A DNA stretch of 64,000 bases from Botryotinia globosa (GCA_014898425.1 RCSZ01000003.1:2976001-3040000); one strand, 5' to 3'; numbered from the stretch's first letter, positions 10,566 through 23,649 are shown. A program made the numbers and translations. Notes: generated by a model from the sequence alone, not told the origin.

Positions 10566-11429
10566 TAGTACTAGGGCACAGCTGTTCATCGAATATCAAA
10601 ATCGCACCAAAACTCATATAAATTATTAATATATTTTTTTATAAGATTATAATTTATATATAATAAATTTTATATCAATCTCTTTAGTTTTAATTGTATT
10701 TTTATAAAAATAAGATTAACTATTTTTACAATTTTTATTGATTATAAAATCTATATAAAGAGTTAGTATGAATTTAAAATATTGAAATTTACTAATAAAT
10801 CAAGTGCAAATTCAGAACTTTTTTTGATATTAATTTAATCTTATAAATAATAATATTCCTCTATTTTTAAGTTATAATAAATATTAAAAGTAAATTCTTC
10901 AATATATAATAAAAATATTTAAGAAATTTTAATTTTATATGATGATTTTTATTATTTCTTTTTTATCATTATAAATAGGGCAAAATGATTATTTTTGATA
11001 TGATTTTGATGTTTAACGAATAGCTATAATAGTCGGCTTTTATAAGCGGCCTTCTAGTTCCTAGTTGGGGAAAGCGGTTGTCCTCGGAAAGCGGTTGTCC
11101 CTAAAAAATCTTGATATATATTTTATTCAATTCTGAAAAAAAAAATAGTGGATTTGATATTATTGAATTATTATAATCTTATTAAATTCAATAATATTAT
11201 TTATTATATTTAACTTTAATTTTATTTATTATAATAAATAGAATAAATAAATAATAAAAATTAATATTTTATTAATAATTATATAATTTATAAAGATTGT
11301 AGTTAATATAATTTAATTATTATAGTATTTTCAAAGTTTTTTAGGAACAATCGCTTTCCGGGGACAACCGCTTTCCCCGACTAGGAACTAGGAGGCTGCT
11401 TATAAGAGCCGACTATTATATGATTACTA
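10566..11429. mobile_element. Tc1/mariner-type MITE nested in the Harbinger-type MITE
   Basis: The left end reads TAGTACTAGGGCACAGCTG and is preceded by TA. The right end, read in reverse complement, begins TAGTAATCAT and continues into AGCTATTCG...ATCAAAATC, matching the left end in its inner part. It is related to the element at 29701-30172, which starts CAGTACTAGGGCAC. A second copy of the right end, without the internal MITE, lies at about 12558-12626. The interior is AT-rich with no coding capacity. Confidence 0.65.
11029..11416. mobile_element. 388-bp MITE with long terminal inverted repeats, TA target site
   Basis: Terminal inverted repeats of about 85 bp begin ATAGTCGGCT and include TAGTTCCTAGT and GGGGAAAGCGGTTGTCC on both ends. 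TA flanks both sides (11027-11028 and 11417-11418). The duplicated host segment at 12600-12630 retains the uninterrupted site (gctatacatgat), an internal empty-site control. There is no coding capacity. A TA duplication fits the Tc1/mariner superfamily. Confidence 0.85.
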
Positions 11430-11557
11430 TAATATTAAGTTACAAAAAACTACATTATATTAATCAACAAATTTGAAAATTTGTATAATAAATTAATTAA
11501 ATTGATAAGAAAACTTTAATCAGTATTTCATCAATATATATTACTTTATATTTTACT

Positions 11558-11584
11558 AGGGGCCTGCGAGCCCCCGGACCCCTT
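11558..11584. repeat. Short GC-rich hairpin (dispersed family, copy 1)
   Basis: A GGGGCC...GCCCCC stem-loop followed by GGACCCCTTGCT, standing out in an otherwise AT-rich island. Related copies are at 56289 and 63721. Confidence 0.5.
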
Positions 11585-11703
11585 GCTTTTTGAGAAAGTA
11601 TCATATAATTATAAATATAATTATAAAAATCTAAAAAAAAAATTTTATTAAGGCTTGCATGCGAAGTCGGTTTACCTCATTATATTACTTTTTTTTTTAA
11701 GTA

Positions 11704-11810
11704 AATTCAGATTTTCAAATTTTATTCAGATTTTTCAATTTTATTCAGATTTTTCAATTTTATTCAGATTTTTCAATTTTATTCAGATTTTTCAATTTTA
11801 TTCAGATTTT
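11704..11810. repeat. 19-bp AT-rich tandem repeat
   Basis: About five copies of the unit ATTCAGATTTTTCAATTTT, the first slightly diverged, inside the unassigned part of the transposon island. Confidence 0.9.
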
Positions 11811-12167
11811 AGTGGATCACATCACATCACTTCAGATTATCAATTATACTACTGAACTACGAAAGCTATAATATGAAAATAATTTTTATTAATATTAAAT
11901 CTACTACATATAATATAAACCCTTTTCAATTGATTATATAAGTTCTAGCTATATCTATACTAATTAAATTTCAATTCTTTAGAAAACCCTTAGTTTTGAA
12001 GCTAGCAATATAAAAAATATATCATTTGAAAGCCCTTAGCTTTTTATATATGATTATTACTTTTCTTTTTTTTTCATTAAATTTATATTAATTTGAATAA
12101 GCTAATTTAAATGATTTCGTTGAAAAAGTAAGGAGTTGCGCTATAGCTACAATGCCAAGAAAGTCGA

Positions 12168-12211
12168 GCCAATCAGATCGCTTGAATCTAGCCAATCAGA
12201 TTGCTTGAATC
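12168..12211. repeat. 22-bp direct duplication
   Basis: Two adjacent copies of AGCCAATCAGATCGCTTGAA followed by TC or TCT, in the unassigned part of the transposon island. Confidence 0.8.
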
Positions 12212-12870
12212 GGGTCTCACTAAGCGAGCTTCTCTTTTTTCGTATTTATATACCTTCGGCCCTTGTGGGCGGCAAGATTATTAAGGAGGTAAACCTCCAA
12301 TTATACAAATTATAGAAATTTTTTTGGCTTTAAATAGAAATCTATTTTTGGAGTTTATACTAAATATTCCTTATAAACCTTAATAAAATAACTACAATTC
12401 TTTATATAAATAAATCATTATTATTTATAACTAAATCTCGAGCGTAGTAAGGATTAGGAGTTTGAGGGTTAGTTCTTATAAAAATTAAAGAAATAAAAGA
12501 AAAAGCTTCTATGAATCTATAATCTGAAAAATTCTTTTTCCCCGACGGCTAGTTATTATAAATAGAGCAAAATGATTATTTTTGATGTGATTTTAGTCTT
12601 CAACGAATAGCTATACATGATTACTATAATATTAAGTTATAAAAAACTATATTATATTAATCAACAAATTTGAAAATTTGTATAATAAATTAATTAAATT
12701 TATAATAAAACTTTATACAATTAATATTTCATCAATATATATTACTTTACATTTTATAAATTTTTAAATATAATATCAATATTAATAAATATAGATTAAT
12801 TTATTAATCAACAAATCTACTAAACTCATTTTAGTAACAAATTTAAAAAAACGATTCGAACGGGCCCTTA

Positions 12871-13352
12871 AACATTACAAAACCCAAAAATATCACATCA
12901 CCTTGTATCAAACTACAACAAAAATCTCCAAACCTCCAAAAGAATAAATTTCATAATCATATTCACATTGTTAATCTCTACAATCTCTACTACGATCTCC
13001 AACCCACGTCCTCACCATCACCACTCATTTTCCTCTTAGTCTCATCTCATCTCATCTCAATCCAACCAGTCCCCAACCCCAATTCCAATTACAAAACTCT
13101 GTAGCTGATCAATACAAAGAGAGTATTCATTTCAATCCCTCATATCTCAACACCAAACGCCCTAGCAATGCAAGGATAGAATCGCGCGCAATTCCTTGCG
13201 TCTTTGGACTATGTACGATTTTGAGTAAACGAAGGAAGTCAACTAGACCTCTGAAGCCAAACCAAACAACGCCACCCAACCCCGATGCACTGTCAAAAGG
13301 GAAATTGTACCATCACATTGACCTCAACATGATTTACCGAATCCTCATTCTC
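12871..13352. other. 3' flank of the kinesin gene
   Basis: Between the transposon right end and the kinesin stop codon; presumably holds the kinesin 3' UTR. A 93-codon plus-strand frame here overlaps the kinesin 3' end and is not supported. Confidence 0.5.
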
Positions 13353-16300
13353 TCATCTCCAACCACCCTTTCCCATAGCACTAATAACACTTTCTCTTCC
13401 TCTCGTCTCCCTGTTCATGCTACCACCAGCAGCCCCATTCACAGCATTAACTCTCAGACTTCCACTACCCTCACGACCATGCCCATGACCTCCAGACACT
13501 GATCTGCCCGAATCCGTTGCTCGTCTACTATGGCCATGTTTAATTACTGGAGCCGTTCTCGGACTCAACACACTGCTCAACCCATCCCCTTTATCGCTCT
13601 TCACCATCCGTCTCGCATGACTAGCCGTAAACATTTGATTTTCGCTATTCGGGCTTGTTGCAAGCTGAGCCGCTGTCGGACTTCTTGCTCTTCTGATTCT
13701 TTGACTACCCTCAGAATTCGTATGATTATGTCCCGATCTAGAAAGACTACCATGTCTCTTGAGCGCCATACCAATCTTAACGCCGTCCAATTTTCCCACT
13801 TTATAATTCTCAGTTTCGTCGCTCGAATTATTGCCAGCCGTCTCGGCAGCTTCATCTACATCGCGAAGGGGGGATCGATTTGGACTAAAACCGTTCTTGA
13901 GGACTCTCAACGGAGAATGTTCTGTATCCGAAGACGTTGGGGAGAGATTGGTAATTGTTGGAGGAGGCGGTGAAGCCGAGTGGGGCTTTTTGGACAGGAA
14001 TCCTGCTTGGAATCGATTGTTCTTGGGCTTAATATCAAGGGAAGTTAGTGGAGCCGTGGGAACAGGTGACGAGCCCAGGGGGTCCGTGGAAGCCTCGCCT
14101 AGGTATGAGGGTAAAGGTGGTAGGGTAACAGTCTCTTCGACCAACGATACATCCGGAGTGGATTCAAACTTCTGGGGTGTTTTCTCGAACTCGGCCAAGG
14201 CTCCGGAATCGTCATCGTCTCGCCATCTGACACTTCGCTTGGAGGTCTTCTTCGGTGTGAAAGAAAGTCCTTTCTTACCTACTACTATCTTACGACGCCT
14301 CGGTGAGGATTTCATCGGAGATGGAATTTGTGGTGCCACTGTTAGAGAAGGCATTTTGATTGGTGATTGTGCTTCCCCATCAAAAGAGAGATTGATCTGC
14401 TTGTTGCGTTTCGGTGTACCTCGTTTGGTAGGTGCGAATTTTTCCGTAATCTTCATAGATCCATCTGGCTTTACTATTGAAGCAGCTGCTGTAGAACATG
14501 TTTCTAAAAGTTTTGAGATGGTCTTCTTGCCATGTTGCACAGCATCCTCTTCAGTCATACCAATAACGTCATGAAGCGAAGACATGATCTCGAATTGGGC
14601 AGAGAGCAGCACTTGCATAACACCCGCATCGACACCCTTTTCTTGCTCCAAGACATATTGGAATGAGTCTCGTGCAGCGTTAGCTTTCAAGAGTTCTATT
14701 TCTCTAGTCAAGCAAGCGATATCGTTGCCATCCTCACGTCCATCAATTTCAACGAGTTGACGAACGCTGTTTTGTAAAGCAGAATCGATAGCCCGTTCCC
14801 AGTTAATTTTGTGTATTCGTTGGTGATAATGTTGACGGCTGTTTTCCAATTCGAGAAGAATACCTTGAGCTGTCTTGCGCATAGATGTCAAGTTGGGAGG
14901 CATTTCTTCATCATCCCGAGAATCACAGACGTTATCGAATGATGCAATCCAGGAGGATAAGACACTGATGCGGCGTTCGATTTGTCGAAGTTTCTTCATC
15001 TGGTTGACCTTTTCTTGTCGATCGTTTACTGAGTTTTCAAAGGCGGCACGGATACGCGCTACACCCTCACGTGTAATAGCGTCTCTCTTTTCCGCTTGCT
15101 TCCTGAATTTCACGAATGCAATGGCTTCAGCATCTTTCTGCTGAGCCTTCAACTCATTGATCATAGCCATCTGCTCATCAATCTTAACCAAGAAATCCTT
15201 GACATGACGATTGACATTGAAAACGTTCCTGGTGACCTTGGTTTGAATATTCTTGGCTCGGTTGGCGTATCTCAAGGTATTTTGTGTTTCGTCGAAATGC
15301 GCACTGGAAGGACTGACACATACAATCATGACAGTCTTGCAATTTCCACCGAGGGAGAACTTCAATAATCTCGTCAATTTCGAATTTCGATATGGGACGT
15401 GATTCTTCTTTCGAGGATCGCAAAGAGCATTGATACAGCTACCAAGGGCGAGAAGGGATTTGTTGATATTCGCACCTTCGATTAATCTTTCACCCCGATT
15501 CTTTGTCGCGCTCGCACGTTCACTACCGGCTAAATCGATGATACTCAGAGTCGCCATTGTATGGGGTTCGTTTACTGATGCGTTTCGATCCTTTTGCGCG
15601 ACATTGATTTGTAGGACTGCATGAGATCTAGAGGATGTTGCATTGGCCGCTGTTGGAGAGATGGTCCGATATTCATTTCCTTTGACAATCATATCCATAA
15701 CTTCCTGAACGTCTTGGGGTTTGTGACTCGATAACCCCGCGACTGATACCGCTTGATTGGCATCCTCTCTCAACATCAAACCCCCTTTACTACCCCCTGG
15801 AACCAAAAGATCGCGGATTGTCTCGTTGTAAATTTCCAGATAGGATAATGTGATTTCTGTTTGCTTTTCTTCCGCTCTCTCGCTGATTTTCTCGAAGAGC
15901 TCCTGCATAGTTAAGAAAATGATTCCAGGTTGTTGGGCCGTTCCTGTGATCGTGTGAGTTTTACCACAACCAGTGGCACCATATGCAAAGACTGTAGCAT
16001 TATAACCATCAAGTACATTGTCCAGAAGACCTCTCGTCGTCGATTCGTAAACATCTCCTTGTGTTGTATTATCATCGAAAACCCGATCGAATGCGAATGT
16101 TTGATCTTTGACTCGTTTGCCCATGTTCGATACTACTTTCGATTGAAATCGAGTTATAGGGGCATCCTGTGGAGGATCGAATACACTGCGAATGTTAGAC
16201 CTTTAGAGTGCTATCTCTTTCGCAATACGTACAGGCATCTATCATCAATGACCTTTATGACAGGATGAATTCCTCGCCCACCAAGCTTTGGAGTAGGAGC

Positions 16301-16548
16301 TCCTGCCAATGAGCCCTCTCCCAGAAATGATATGCCATCATCCGTTTTTGTACTATGGAATGTAAGTATTCGATCAAGGTATAGTGCTATGGGACTCGAG
16401 AAGTTGGGTATGTAGGTACGAACATTTGCGCGGCTTCTTGGATAGTAAAAGGCCGGACACGAACTGACAAGTGTTAGCAAAAGGTCCCCCAGATGATTAC
16501 CATAATATCCATACCAGTGACAGAGATCGAAGACGCGCCTGACGACAT
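13353..16548 (-). CDS. Kinesin-8 family motor (Kip3-like), 1008 aa
   Basis: Four exons give an in-frame 1008-aa product: 16548-16515, 16463-16424, 16352-16233 and 16185-13353. Introns have GTATGG, GTTCGT and GTACGT donors, and the first and third have clear CTAAC branch sites. The motor domain starts at once with a V-R-V-R-P-F strand. It carries the P-loop G-A-T-G-C-G-K-T (about 134-141), switch I N-A-T-S-S-R-S-H (246-253), switch II D-L-A-G-S-E-R (282-288) and the V-I-D-D-R/V-F-D-P-P insertion typical of kinesin-8. A charged neck and coiled-coil region follow, then a Ser/Pro-rich, basic tail. Kinesin-8 motors walk to microtubule plus ends and promote depolymerisation, controlling spindle length, chromosome alignment and nuclear position. 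I chose the first ATG because exon 1 completes the motor's first strand. Family assignment is firm. Confidence 0.95.
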
Positions 16549-17594
16549 CCTATCGGTGTCAATCGTGTTCCTCTTAGATGTATTGTTCTCCAGCTGAAGT
16601 CAATATAAACAGACCGCCAAAGTGAATTCAATTATACAAGATCGACTTGGATGTTAAGTAAGAATTAAAGAGTGCAATAAATGCGAACGAAGAATCACAC
16701 AATACAGCTGTATCTGATTAGTATTGACTGTTAAAAACAAATATCAGGAAGGAAAGTCGTAAAGTGGTCGTATTTGTCGAATTTGATAATGTCCATATAC
16801 CCATGATATGTCCTGTCCATCCATCCATATGTGTTTGGGTTTGTTCGTGAAACTTTCATTTCTCGGGAAAACATGGTTGGCCCGTCAACTCCATCCAAAT
16901 GACCCACCTTCCGCATGAATTCTTAGCGCAACCCTTGAAAGACTACTGCTGTTCTTCTTCTACCGCTCCTGACGCAGCCTTTCATGCAAGGCTATCCTTA
17001 ATTCATATATATGTCTTCAATCTTATTTCACTTTATTCAATCATGTGTAAGGTGGGAGATTTTGGGATCTACTTGAGTATCTAGGTATCCTGCTACGCCT
17101 CAACGCCCAAGCTGATCACTCGTAAAGGGATTAGACTAAAATGAAACAAAACTACCCAGTATGGAATCACCTGCCTCGAGCGTTCTTGGATATAGGGGCT
17201 TGAGGAAATGTCTCTGTCTGATGAATGAACCATCATAAATCACTTCACAAAATGTCACACCATTGATTGCTCGAGATTCATTATTATTCTCTGTTATCTG
17301 GGCTTCCTCTCCCTTCACACCTCTGCACTCCTACTTCCCCCCCTCTCGTCTACATGATATATAATACGGGAATCTCCAGGCAAAAGCCAATCCAAACAAC
17401 CAAATCAATACTATACAATCCACCTACCTAATATGTAACCCCTTTCCAGCGCCCGATAACTCCAAGTAAGCCAGCCGACCGGCCCGTCCATTGCACCATG
17501 CTTTTCTATCTTTCCCCATCCTTGATACGCCAGTTATCCTCATCCACCATCATAATATGCACAGAAATTTTAGCCACAAGTAGAAAATCCAAGA
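16549..17594. other. Intergenic region
   Basis: It holds the kinesin promoter and the 3' flank of the Zn2Cys6 gene. Short frames at 16731-17318 have no coding character. Confidence 0.5.
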
Positions 17595-20500
17595 TTAGCC
17601 TGTTGAACCATTCACACCAATATCAAAAAGATTCAGCGGCCAAGTGGGGGCACCAGCGATAGCTCCCGAAACTTGACCACCCAAATGTCCTGGTTCACCA
17701 ACTCCCCCGCTTTGAACATCGCCAATCGATGTGTTCAATTGTGTTGTGTCGCCATTACTCATATCTCTTCCTCCTAATTGCATTAGAGCACTTGCCGAGT
17801 AACATTCTTGTGGCTCAAGGTTCCCTGTGACGGTAGATGTCCAATGTTGCCAGGCTTGTGTTGGCGCTGTGTTGACCTGAGTCGAATTTCTGTGCCATGT
17901 ATTAGGGGCGACCTGACTTGCCTGAGCAGCTAGCGCAGCAATCAATGGTGCTTCTACCGAATCACTAGTGGGTGCCGAATACCCTCCATAGCCTTGATTC
18001 TCTGGTTGCGCATATGTCAAATCAGAAGTATTAGAAGCCGATTCGAGATATGGTGAGTATTGAGTAGCAGCTGGGTATGGCGTCTGTTGATGAGACATTT
18101 GACCTTCGGAGGGTGAGTAGTTAGGTGCAGGCGCACTCCCCGTAGCAGAAGTTGGTTCATTATAATTATAGTTTTGAGCCGTCACCGAGTAACCATTAGT
18201 CCCATTGGCATTAGATGTTTGCTCTGAAGATCTAACTTCTTCCTGACCATTGTTATTCGAAGTGTAGCTCTTGTCATTCTTGGCAGGTAAGTTTCGACTT
18301 AGTAATCCGAGTGTCCCATCGGTGACAACTTGCACAGCTTTCTTGAGCCGTGTTCCGGAACCTAGCATCAATTAGTAAACTAGTTTCAATCCAATGAAAT
18401 ATCACTTACCAAGAAGTGACCCTATGTCACCCATGATATCCAACCAAATGTCCATTTCTTCTCTCAATGCAGCCAAATCAGCTGATGAGGTCCCTCCACG
18501 CTTCTCCCATTGAGCAAAGAGTGTAGTAGTTAGTGCCATAACGAAGACTGAGGTATTGTACCAGGTCGTATCAAGACTCTTGTACTTCTGCAGTTGGCGA
18601 ACAACTCCCAGCATTTGCCGAGAAGACTCTACACAAATTCTCATACTCTCCGCATTGAAGTCTGGATCCGTGGTCATAGAAACTGATGGATGGCGAAGAA
18701 GAAGACGGAACTCTTGGGACCAGGATTGGGCATAAAGAGCAAATACTCGTCCTTCCTGTTCATTATGTCCCAACTCTCCGTTCACAAGCTCTGGGGGTAA
18801 GTCATCTTTCCAAGCACGGATCTTTGCTTCCAACCTGTTGACGGTTGCAACATAGGTACTCGGTTGACGAGATATCGAATAGATGGTTGAATAAAGCTCC
18901 AAATAGCACGGTATAAGTTTGAAACCTTGGATTCCAATCTCATGATTACATTTTATTGGATTAGGTGGATCTATGCCCTCGCCAGGAATGTAGTCATCAT
19001 CAATTTGTGACGGGCATTCAACATCGTAATCTTCATTTCGAAGGGGCATTGGGCGGCCAAGCTTGCCGCTAAGGGTGACATTGACAGCAAGGATAACCCA
19101 AAATGTTCGTCGACGCATTTCGATATCGAGTTCACTAAGCGTGTTCGATTCAGGTGCCCATCGTTTCATTGATCGGTGAAGACCAAGCTCAATGGCAAGA
19201 GTCATTGCCATTCTTGCAAGCACCCAACTGGCTCCCGGCTTGGGAAAGTTTCGAAGATGCAAGCAGATTAAAGCCAATGCTTGCACATCTTGTGCCGTGT
19301 GACTACATGCCAGTTGATAAAACATTCCAAGACAGTAGTGGTAATGCGTATTTGATTGAGAATTCAAACTGGCTTGTTGTTCCGCATCCTCCCAATTTCT
19401 AGTCGCATACTGAAAGAACATGATGGCGAAGAGCATATGAACAATGACATTCTCAGCAGTGGTGGGGCGAAAGGTAGGATCATCATACATGCGAGATAAC
19501 TATATTGTCAGCCAAGGAAACCCATATCTCGACTGTAGTATGCATACCAATCTCATAAAAGTACCTCTATGGAGTAGAGGACAATATGGGTTAATAACAC
19601 GAAAATACCATTCCGCATAAATGATAGCCTCTGAACGTGCTGGCAATTCAACCTTGTCAATCCTTGGATTTACATTCCAAGCCGATTGAAGAAACGACTG
19701 ATATGATTTGTTGTATAGTTGAGGGTGGAAAATCGACGGGTCTGGTTCATCCATATCCGTTGAACGAAAGTCCGCAATATCAATTTCCATGCCCAAAATC
19801 GATAGAGCCGTCCCTTTGATTGCGCTCAAGTGAGAACTTCCAGGCGAGACTCCGAGATAATTATCACCCATACACCCCGCGCGATAGGCAGGCAATGCGC
19901 GAAACATATTAGTTTCTTGCTGCTGGCCATTATTTGCCGTGGTTGAAGTGGGTGAGGTATATGCTGGACCTGTCGTACTCCATGTTGATTGCATGCCATT
20001 TGACGATTGACCGTAACCATATTGTCCCGATGCTGAATCCGGATAACCATTCGCAGGCTTGATATCCGCACCGCTTTGCATTAATCGATGCTCCAATTCC
20101 TGAATTCGAAGATGCAGATCTCGATTCTGTTGTTCAATCCCCTCGACATAACCCCGCGATGTCGCGCGACCTGTTATTCTATCCGTCGTTTTACATTCGT
20201 TATGATTTTGAATACATGGCGAGCAACCACCTGCCAAGCCATCGCATCTTATCTTACGAACCTATAATTAATCAATCATTATCATTAGTCAATTGGATCG
20301 ACAGCAGAAGCGCGCAACATCATCGTTCATCCCGTCTTTCCACTGCCCACTACCGACTAACTAACCTTACAACGGTCGCAAGCTTGACCAGTTCTCGTTG
20401 ACGCCAACAACTTCTTCTTCACAGTATTTGAGAATTCTTCAGGATGTTGTTCTGATTTAATGTGCTTAGCAACCGGTGCATTTGAGCCATTTGGTTCACC

Positions 20501-20803
20501 TGAAGCATTTCGTTTTGGAGGCATCGTCGCAATTAATGCGCCGGAAAACGCCGTATTATGTACTGAGATGGAAGAAGCCGTTGGACACCCAATCCGTCGG
20601 TTCTGTGGGTTCTCAACTATATTGTCCGCCGATACTTTGGAACTATTGGATTCTCCTAGTACTGATCCTTGGAATTGCCATGAAGAATTGGTATAAGGAT
20701 TTAATAGATCAAATTGTCGATTGAGTCGCTCTTGGTGATTAGTTTGAGTATGAGGTGAATTGAATTGCGACAATTGTACACCGAGACCACCATGAAATAT
20801 CAT
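17595..20803 (-). CDS. Zn(II)2Cys6 fungal-specific transcription factor, about 1002 aa
   Basis: Exons 20803-20366, 20261-19548, 19499-18410 and 18361-17595 join in frame; introns have GTTAGT, GTATGC and GTAAGT donors. The first intron splits the zinc cluster. Joined, it reads C-x2-C-x6-C-x6-C-x2-C-x6-C (near residues 143-170), the canonical binuclear zinc cluster that binds CGG-type half-sites. A short coiled-coil linker follows (G-I-E-Q-Q-N-R-D-L...). The central fungal_trans regulatory domain includes M-R-R-R-T-F-W and the G-K-L-G-R-P-M-P motif. A Gln/Ser/Tyr/Pro-rich C-terminal region is a plausible activation domain. A second in-frame ATG at 20524, giving M-P-P-K-R, is an equally plausible start. 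The regulated pathway cannot be told from sequence alone. It is divergent from CGI121 across a 1.9-kb gap. Confidence 0.92.
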
Positions 20804-22714
20804 TGTGAGCGGCGAAAGCCAATAGAAATGGATTGTGCTCTTTCTTCGTGGAGCTAGTCCTGATTAGGATGGGATTGGATAAGGTTTGGGCCTTGACGTT
20901 AAGGCATCAACTTCTCCCTCATTCAAGATTCATACAATTGAGCCCCGAGTACCACTCATCAACCAAAGTTCAACATATGGGAGAGAGATGAAGAACAATC
21001 CTCATATGGTGATGATAGGAGTAGATCAAATCCGCATAGGTAGTATTATGAAGGTAAAGATAGATATGATGGCCATCTATGATGAAGGGGAATACATGTG
21101 TCAAAATATATGGATGAAAATCTGATAGTTGTTAAAGATAGAACATCTAGACCGATGTTGTTGGAAGATATAATGCATATGAATGCTAAGGTATTCTATT
21201 TCAAGAATAAAGAAAATGATGTATTAAGCTTTGGGATCAAGGGACAACAAAAGCTTCTACATACGTCGTCCTAAAACGATATACTAAAAGAAGAGGAGGA
21301 ATAGGAGTATATGATCCTCTCGAGGGATTAGAATCATAAGAATAACCCTGGAACAAAAGCTTCCTCATACATCAGGGATCAATCTAAGATTGAAGTCCTT
21401 TCTCCTTTTTCGTCCCTGAATCCTGGATGTTTCCGTGGTTTTATATCTCGAAAAGCCCCCTTTTATATCATTTTTGCATTCACACTAAATACACCTACCT
21501 ACCCATAGCATAGAATGACAGAAAATATTCCGAATTGCTGAGAAACGCCTCACAACATCCTATAACTCATTCCTAATGCCGGGCTCGATGCTGACTCTAG
21601 ACCGGAGAGAAGTGTTCATGTAGAATGTTTAAACTCCTTGCATCACCTCGATCCTATTGCAAGAGCCGGGGAAGAACAACTATGTCTTCTCCTCCCTGTC
21701 ACTGAAATCCACGAGACATATTCAATCGCACATCTTGGATCTGAATATCAGACTCTGGTACTCTCTCCCTGCCCCTCGGGGATGCAACACCACCAGCCAC
21801 CCGTTACACAATTCCCTTTGCATTCCTTTCCCCCCAGCCAAATACACATCTCCCGGAAAATACCCAGCCCCAAGCAATGACACTCCCCTCATTCCATAGG
21901 GCCAATTTGAAAAACATGGCTTACACGTGGCTGTTTCTTTGTCCCCCGCATCCCCCAAGCATTGAAAAAGTACAACGACGAGAGTCTCAAGACATCAGCT
22001 CAGGAATGGCTTGGCACATTGGCCTTCTGTGATTGAAGTATCACAAAGGAAAATCTTGGCTGGTTCTGGAACCGTCATCTTTCCTAACAAATTTAGAAGA
22101 GAAAATCCTTTACTGTCGGGATTCAAGAGGTCGCCGGGCACTTCGTATGGATGGAATAAACCCACCTGTAATTAGCGAGGAGCGCGAAAATAACCTTTGA
22201 GCCAAGAGACGCTTCGTTGATAGTCATCCAATCACAATACATATTCGACCGTCTATTTTCGTATTGAAAATATTTCCCTCTTGAAAGTTGGAACAGAGAG
22301 CTAAAAGAAGAATATCGATAATTAGCTAAGTTTCTCTTCCCAGGAAAGTCTTCAACCCATCGCGATTGAATCGTAGATTTGGAAACTCAAGCTCGAGCCA
22401 AGCCAAGTATCTCAGTCGTAACAAAGCGAACAGTCCGAAAACGTGGGAAAAGAAAGCAATTGTTTCACAGGTCGGCATGATATCGCAGTTCTCTTAGGTC
22501 TTTCGTAACCTGTAGTAAAAATGCCACCGCCAAACCCCTTACCAAATCTGTGTCACGTGATTAGTCAATTTTCCCCAGGAATATCATGGACTCACCATTT
22601 CTGTGCGCCTACGACCAAAATCCAGTTATAGCCAACCAAGCAACAATCCACCAATCCCCCTTTGCTGGAATCACAACAGAAACTCCGACATCACTCACAC
22701 CTCAAATTCCAACC
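20804..22714. other. Long divergent intergenic region
   Basis: 1.9 kb between the divergent Zn2Cys6 and CGI121 genes. No gene is seen; the 80-codon frames at 21638-21958 overlap on both strands and lack coding signs. An imperfect direct repeat (CAAAAGCTTC-T-CATAC) lies near 21247 and 21355. A CACGTGATTAGTCA motif sits about 160 bp upstream of the CGI121 start. Confidence 0.5.
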
Positions 22715-23649
22715 ATGGCGCCCGCACTTCTCCAAACCATCCCCCTAGAACATCTCCCCGAATCGCACACCCTCCACATCGCCTTATACCGCAACATCAC
22801 CAACGCCTCTTTCCTCCACCAACAACTTCTTACCGGGAACACCGATTTCGAATATGCGTTTATCGATGCGAGCGTTGTACGTTCTCTCCTTCTTTCCCCT
22901 CCTCTTTCTTCCCTCACAAATCACTCATTGCCCCTCCATTGTCCCACCATCAGAATCATTTTTATATAATCACGTGACTAATCACGAGTTTGGGTAATGA
23001 ATAGGTACTTTCGAAATTACATATCTTAGCAGCAGCATATAGAGCGATAAATGATGCATTGGAAGAAAGATTAAAGAGTCGTAATATTCACTCGGAGATT
23101 GTTTTCTCGTTGAGTATGAATAATAATGTATGTTCGCTTCTGCTTCTTCCCTCCTATTTTGTATTCATCTTCTCTTGAGATGCATTCAATCGGTACATGG
23201 TCACATTTCAAGGTACACTAAACCATATGAAATGACATTTATTGCGCACTTTCATCATCCGTATCGCTATACTATTCAGCAGAATTCCCTGACAAATAGA
23301 CTAACATCCTCTCAAGATCGCAGAATCTTTCCGTCGCTTCGGTATAACCCCAACCACCACCTCTCTCCTCGTCGTCAAAGTAGCACCGGCATCCTCCGCG
23401 TCTCAAATTTCAGAACATCTTTCGTCTGTAATTGAAGGTGAACCTGTTCCATTTGATGATGAGTCTTTAGCGAGTATGGTGGATACTGCGAGGGTGAAAA
23501 AGCTTTACAAGTTGAACGCTCTTGGCGGTGGCGCAAAGAAAGGCGGTGCGAATGGCGTGAGTGGAAGAGCCGAGAATGAGGTGGATGAGAGGAAAGAATT
23601 AGAGATCATGGTTCTGGGTGCGATGGCGCTGAGGGGTGCTACCAATTAG
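22715..23649 (+). CDS. CGI121: EKC/KEOPS complex subunit CGI121 (TPRKB family), 205 aa
   Basis: Three exons, 22715-22876, 23005-23127 and 23317-23649, join in phase 0. Introns have GTACGT and GTATGT donors, and the second has a CTAAC branch. The ATG at 22715 sits in a strong AACCATGG context; an in-frame upstream ATG at 22586 would add 43 unstructured residues. The product matches the CGI121/TPRKB fold: an N-terminal strand with [10 protein letters not shown], a helix with [10 protein letters not shown], then [11 protein letters not shown] and the F-G-I segment. CGI121 is the peripheral subunit of the EKC/KEOPS complex, which makes tRNA t6A and supports telomere maintenance; it binds Bud32 and tRNA. 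The Gly/Lys/Ala-rich insertion near residues 165-180 is fungal-typical low complexity. Confidence 0.9.

Larger units (their letters stand above)
10435..12867. mobile_element. PIF/Harbinger-type MITE enlarged by nested insertions (2.4 kb, AT-rich)
   Basis: Terminal inverted repeats begin GGGCCCGTTCGGATCG on the left and GGGCCCGTTCGAATCG (reverse complement) on the right. Both are flanked by TTA (10432-10434 and 12868-12870), a 3-bp target duplication typical of PIF/Harbinger. The outer about 130 bp on the left and 240 bp on the right match the intact 388-bp MITE at 43093-43480. Everything between is inserted or duplicated material: a Tc1/mariner-type element (from 10566), a third MITE (11029-11416), a roughly 150-bp duplicated segment (near 11420-11560 and 12613-12755), and about 1 kb of unassigned AT-rich DNA. 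No transposase is encoded. Confidence 0.85.

Noticed and set aside
13831..14574. 247-codon plus-strand frame
   Set aside because: Antisense to the kinesin-8 tail, whose family match is clear.
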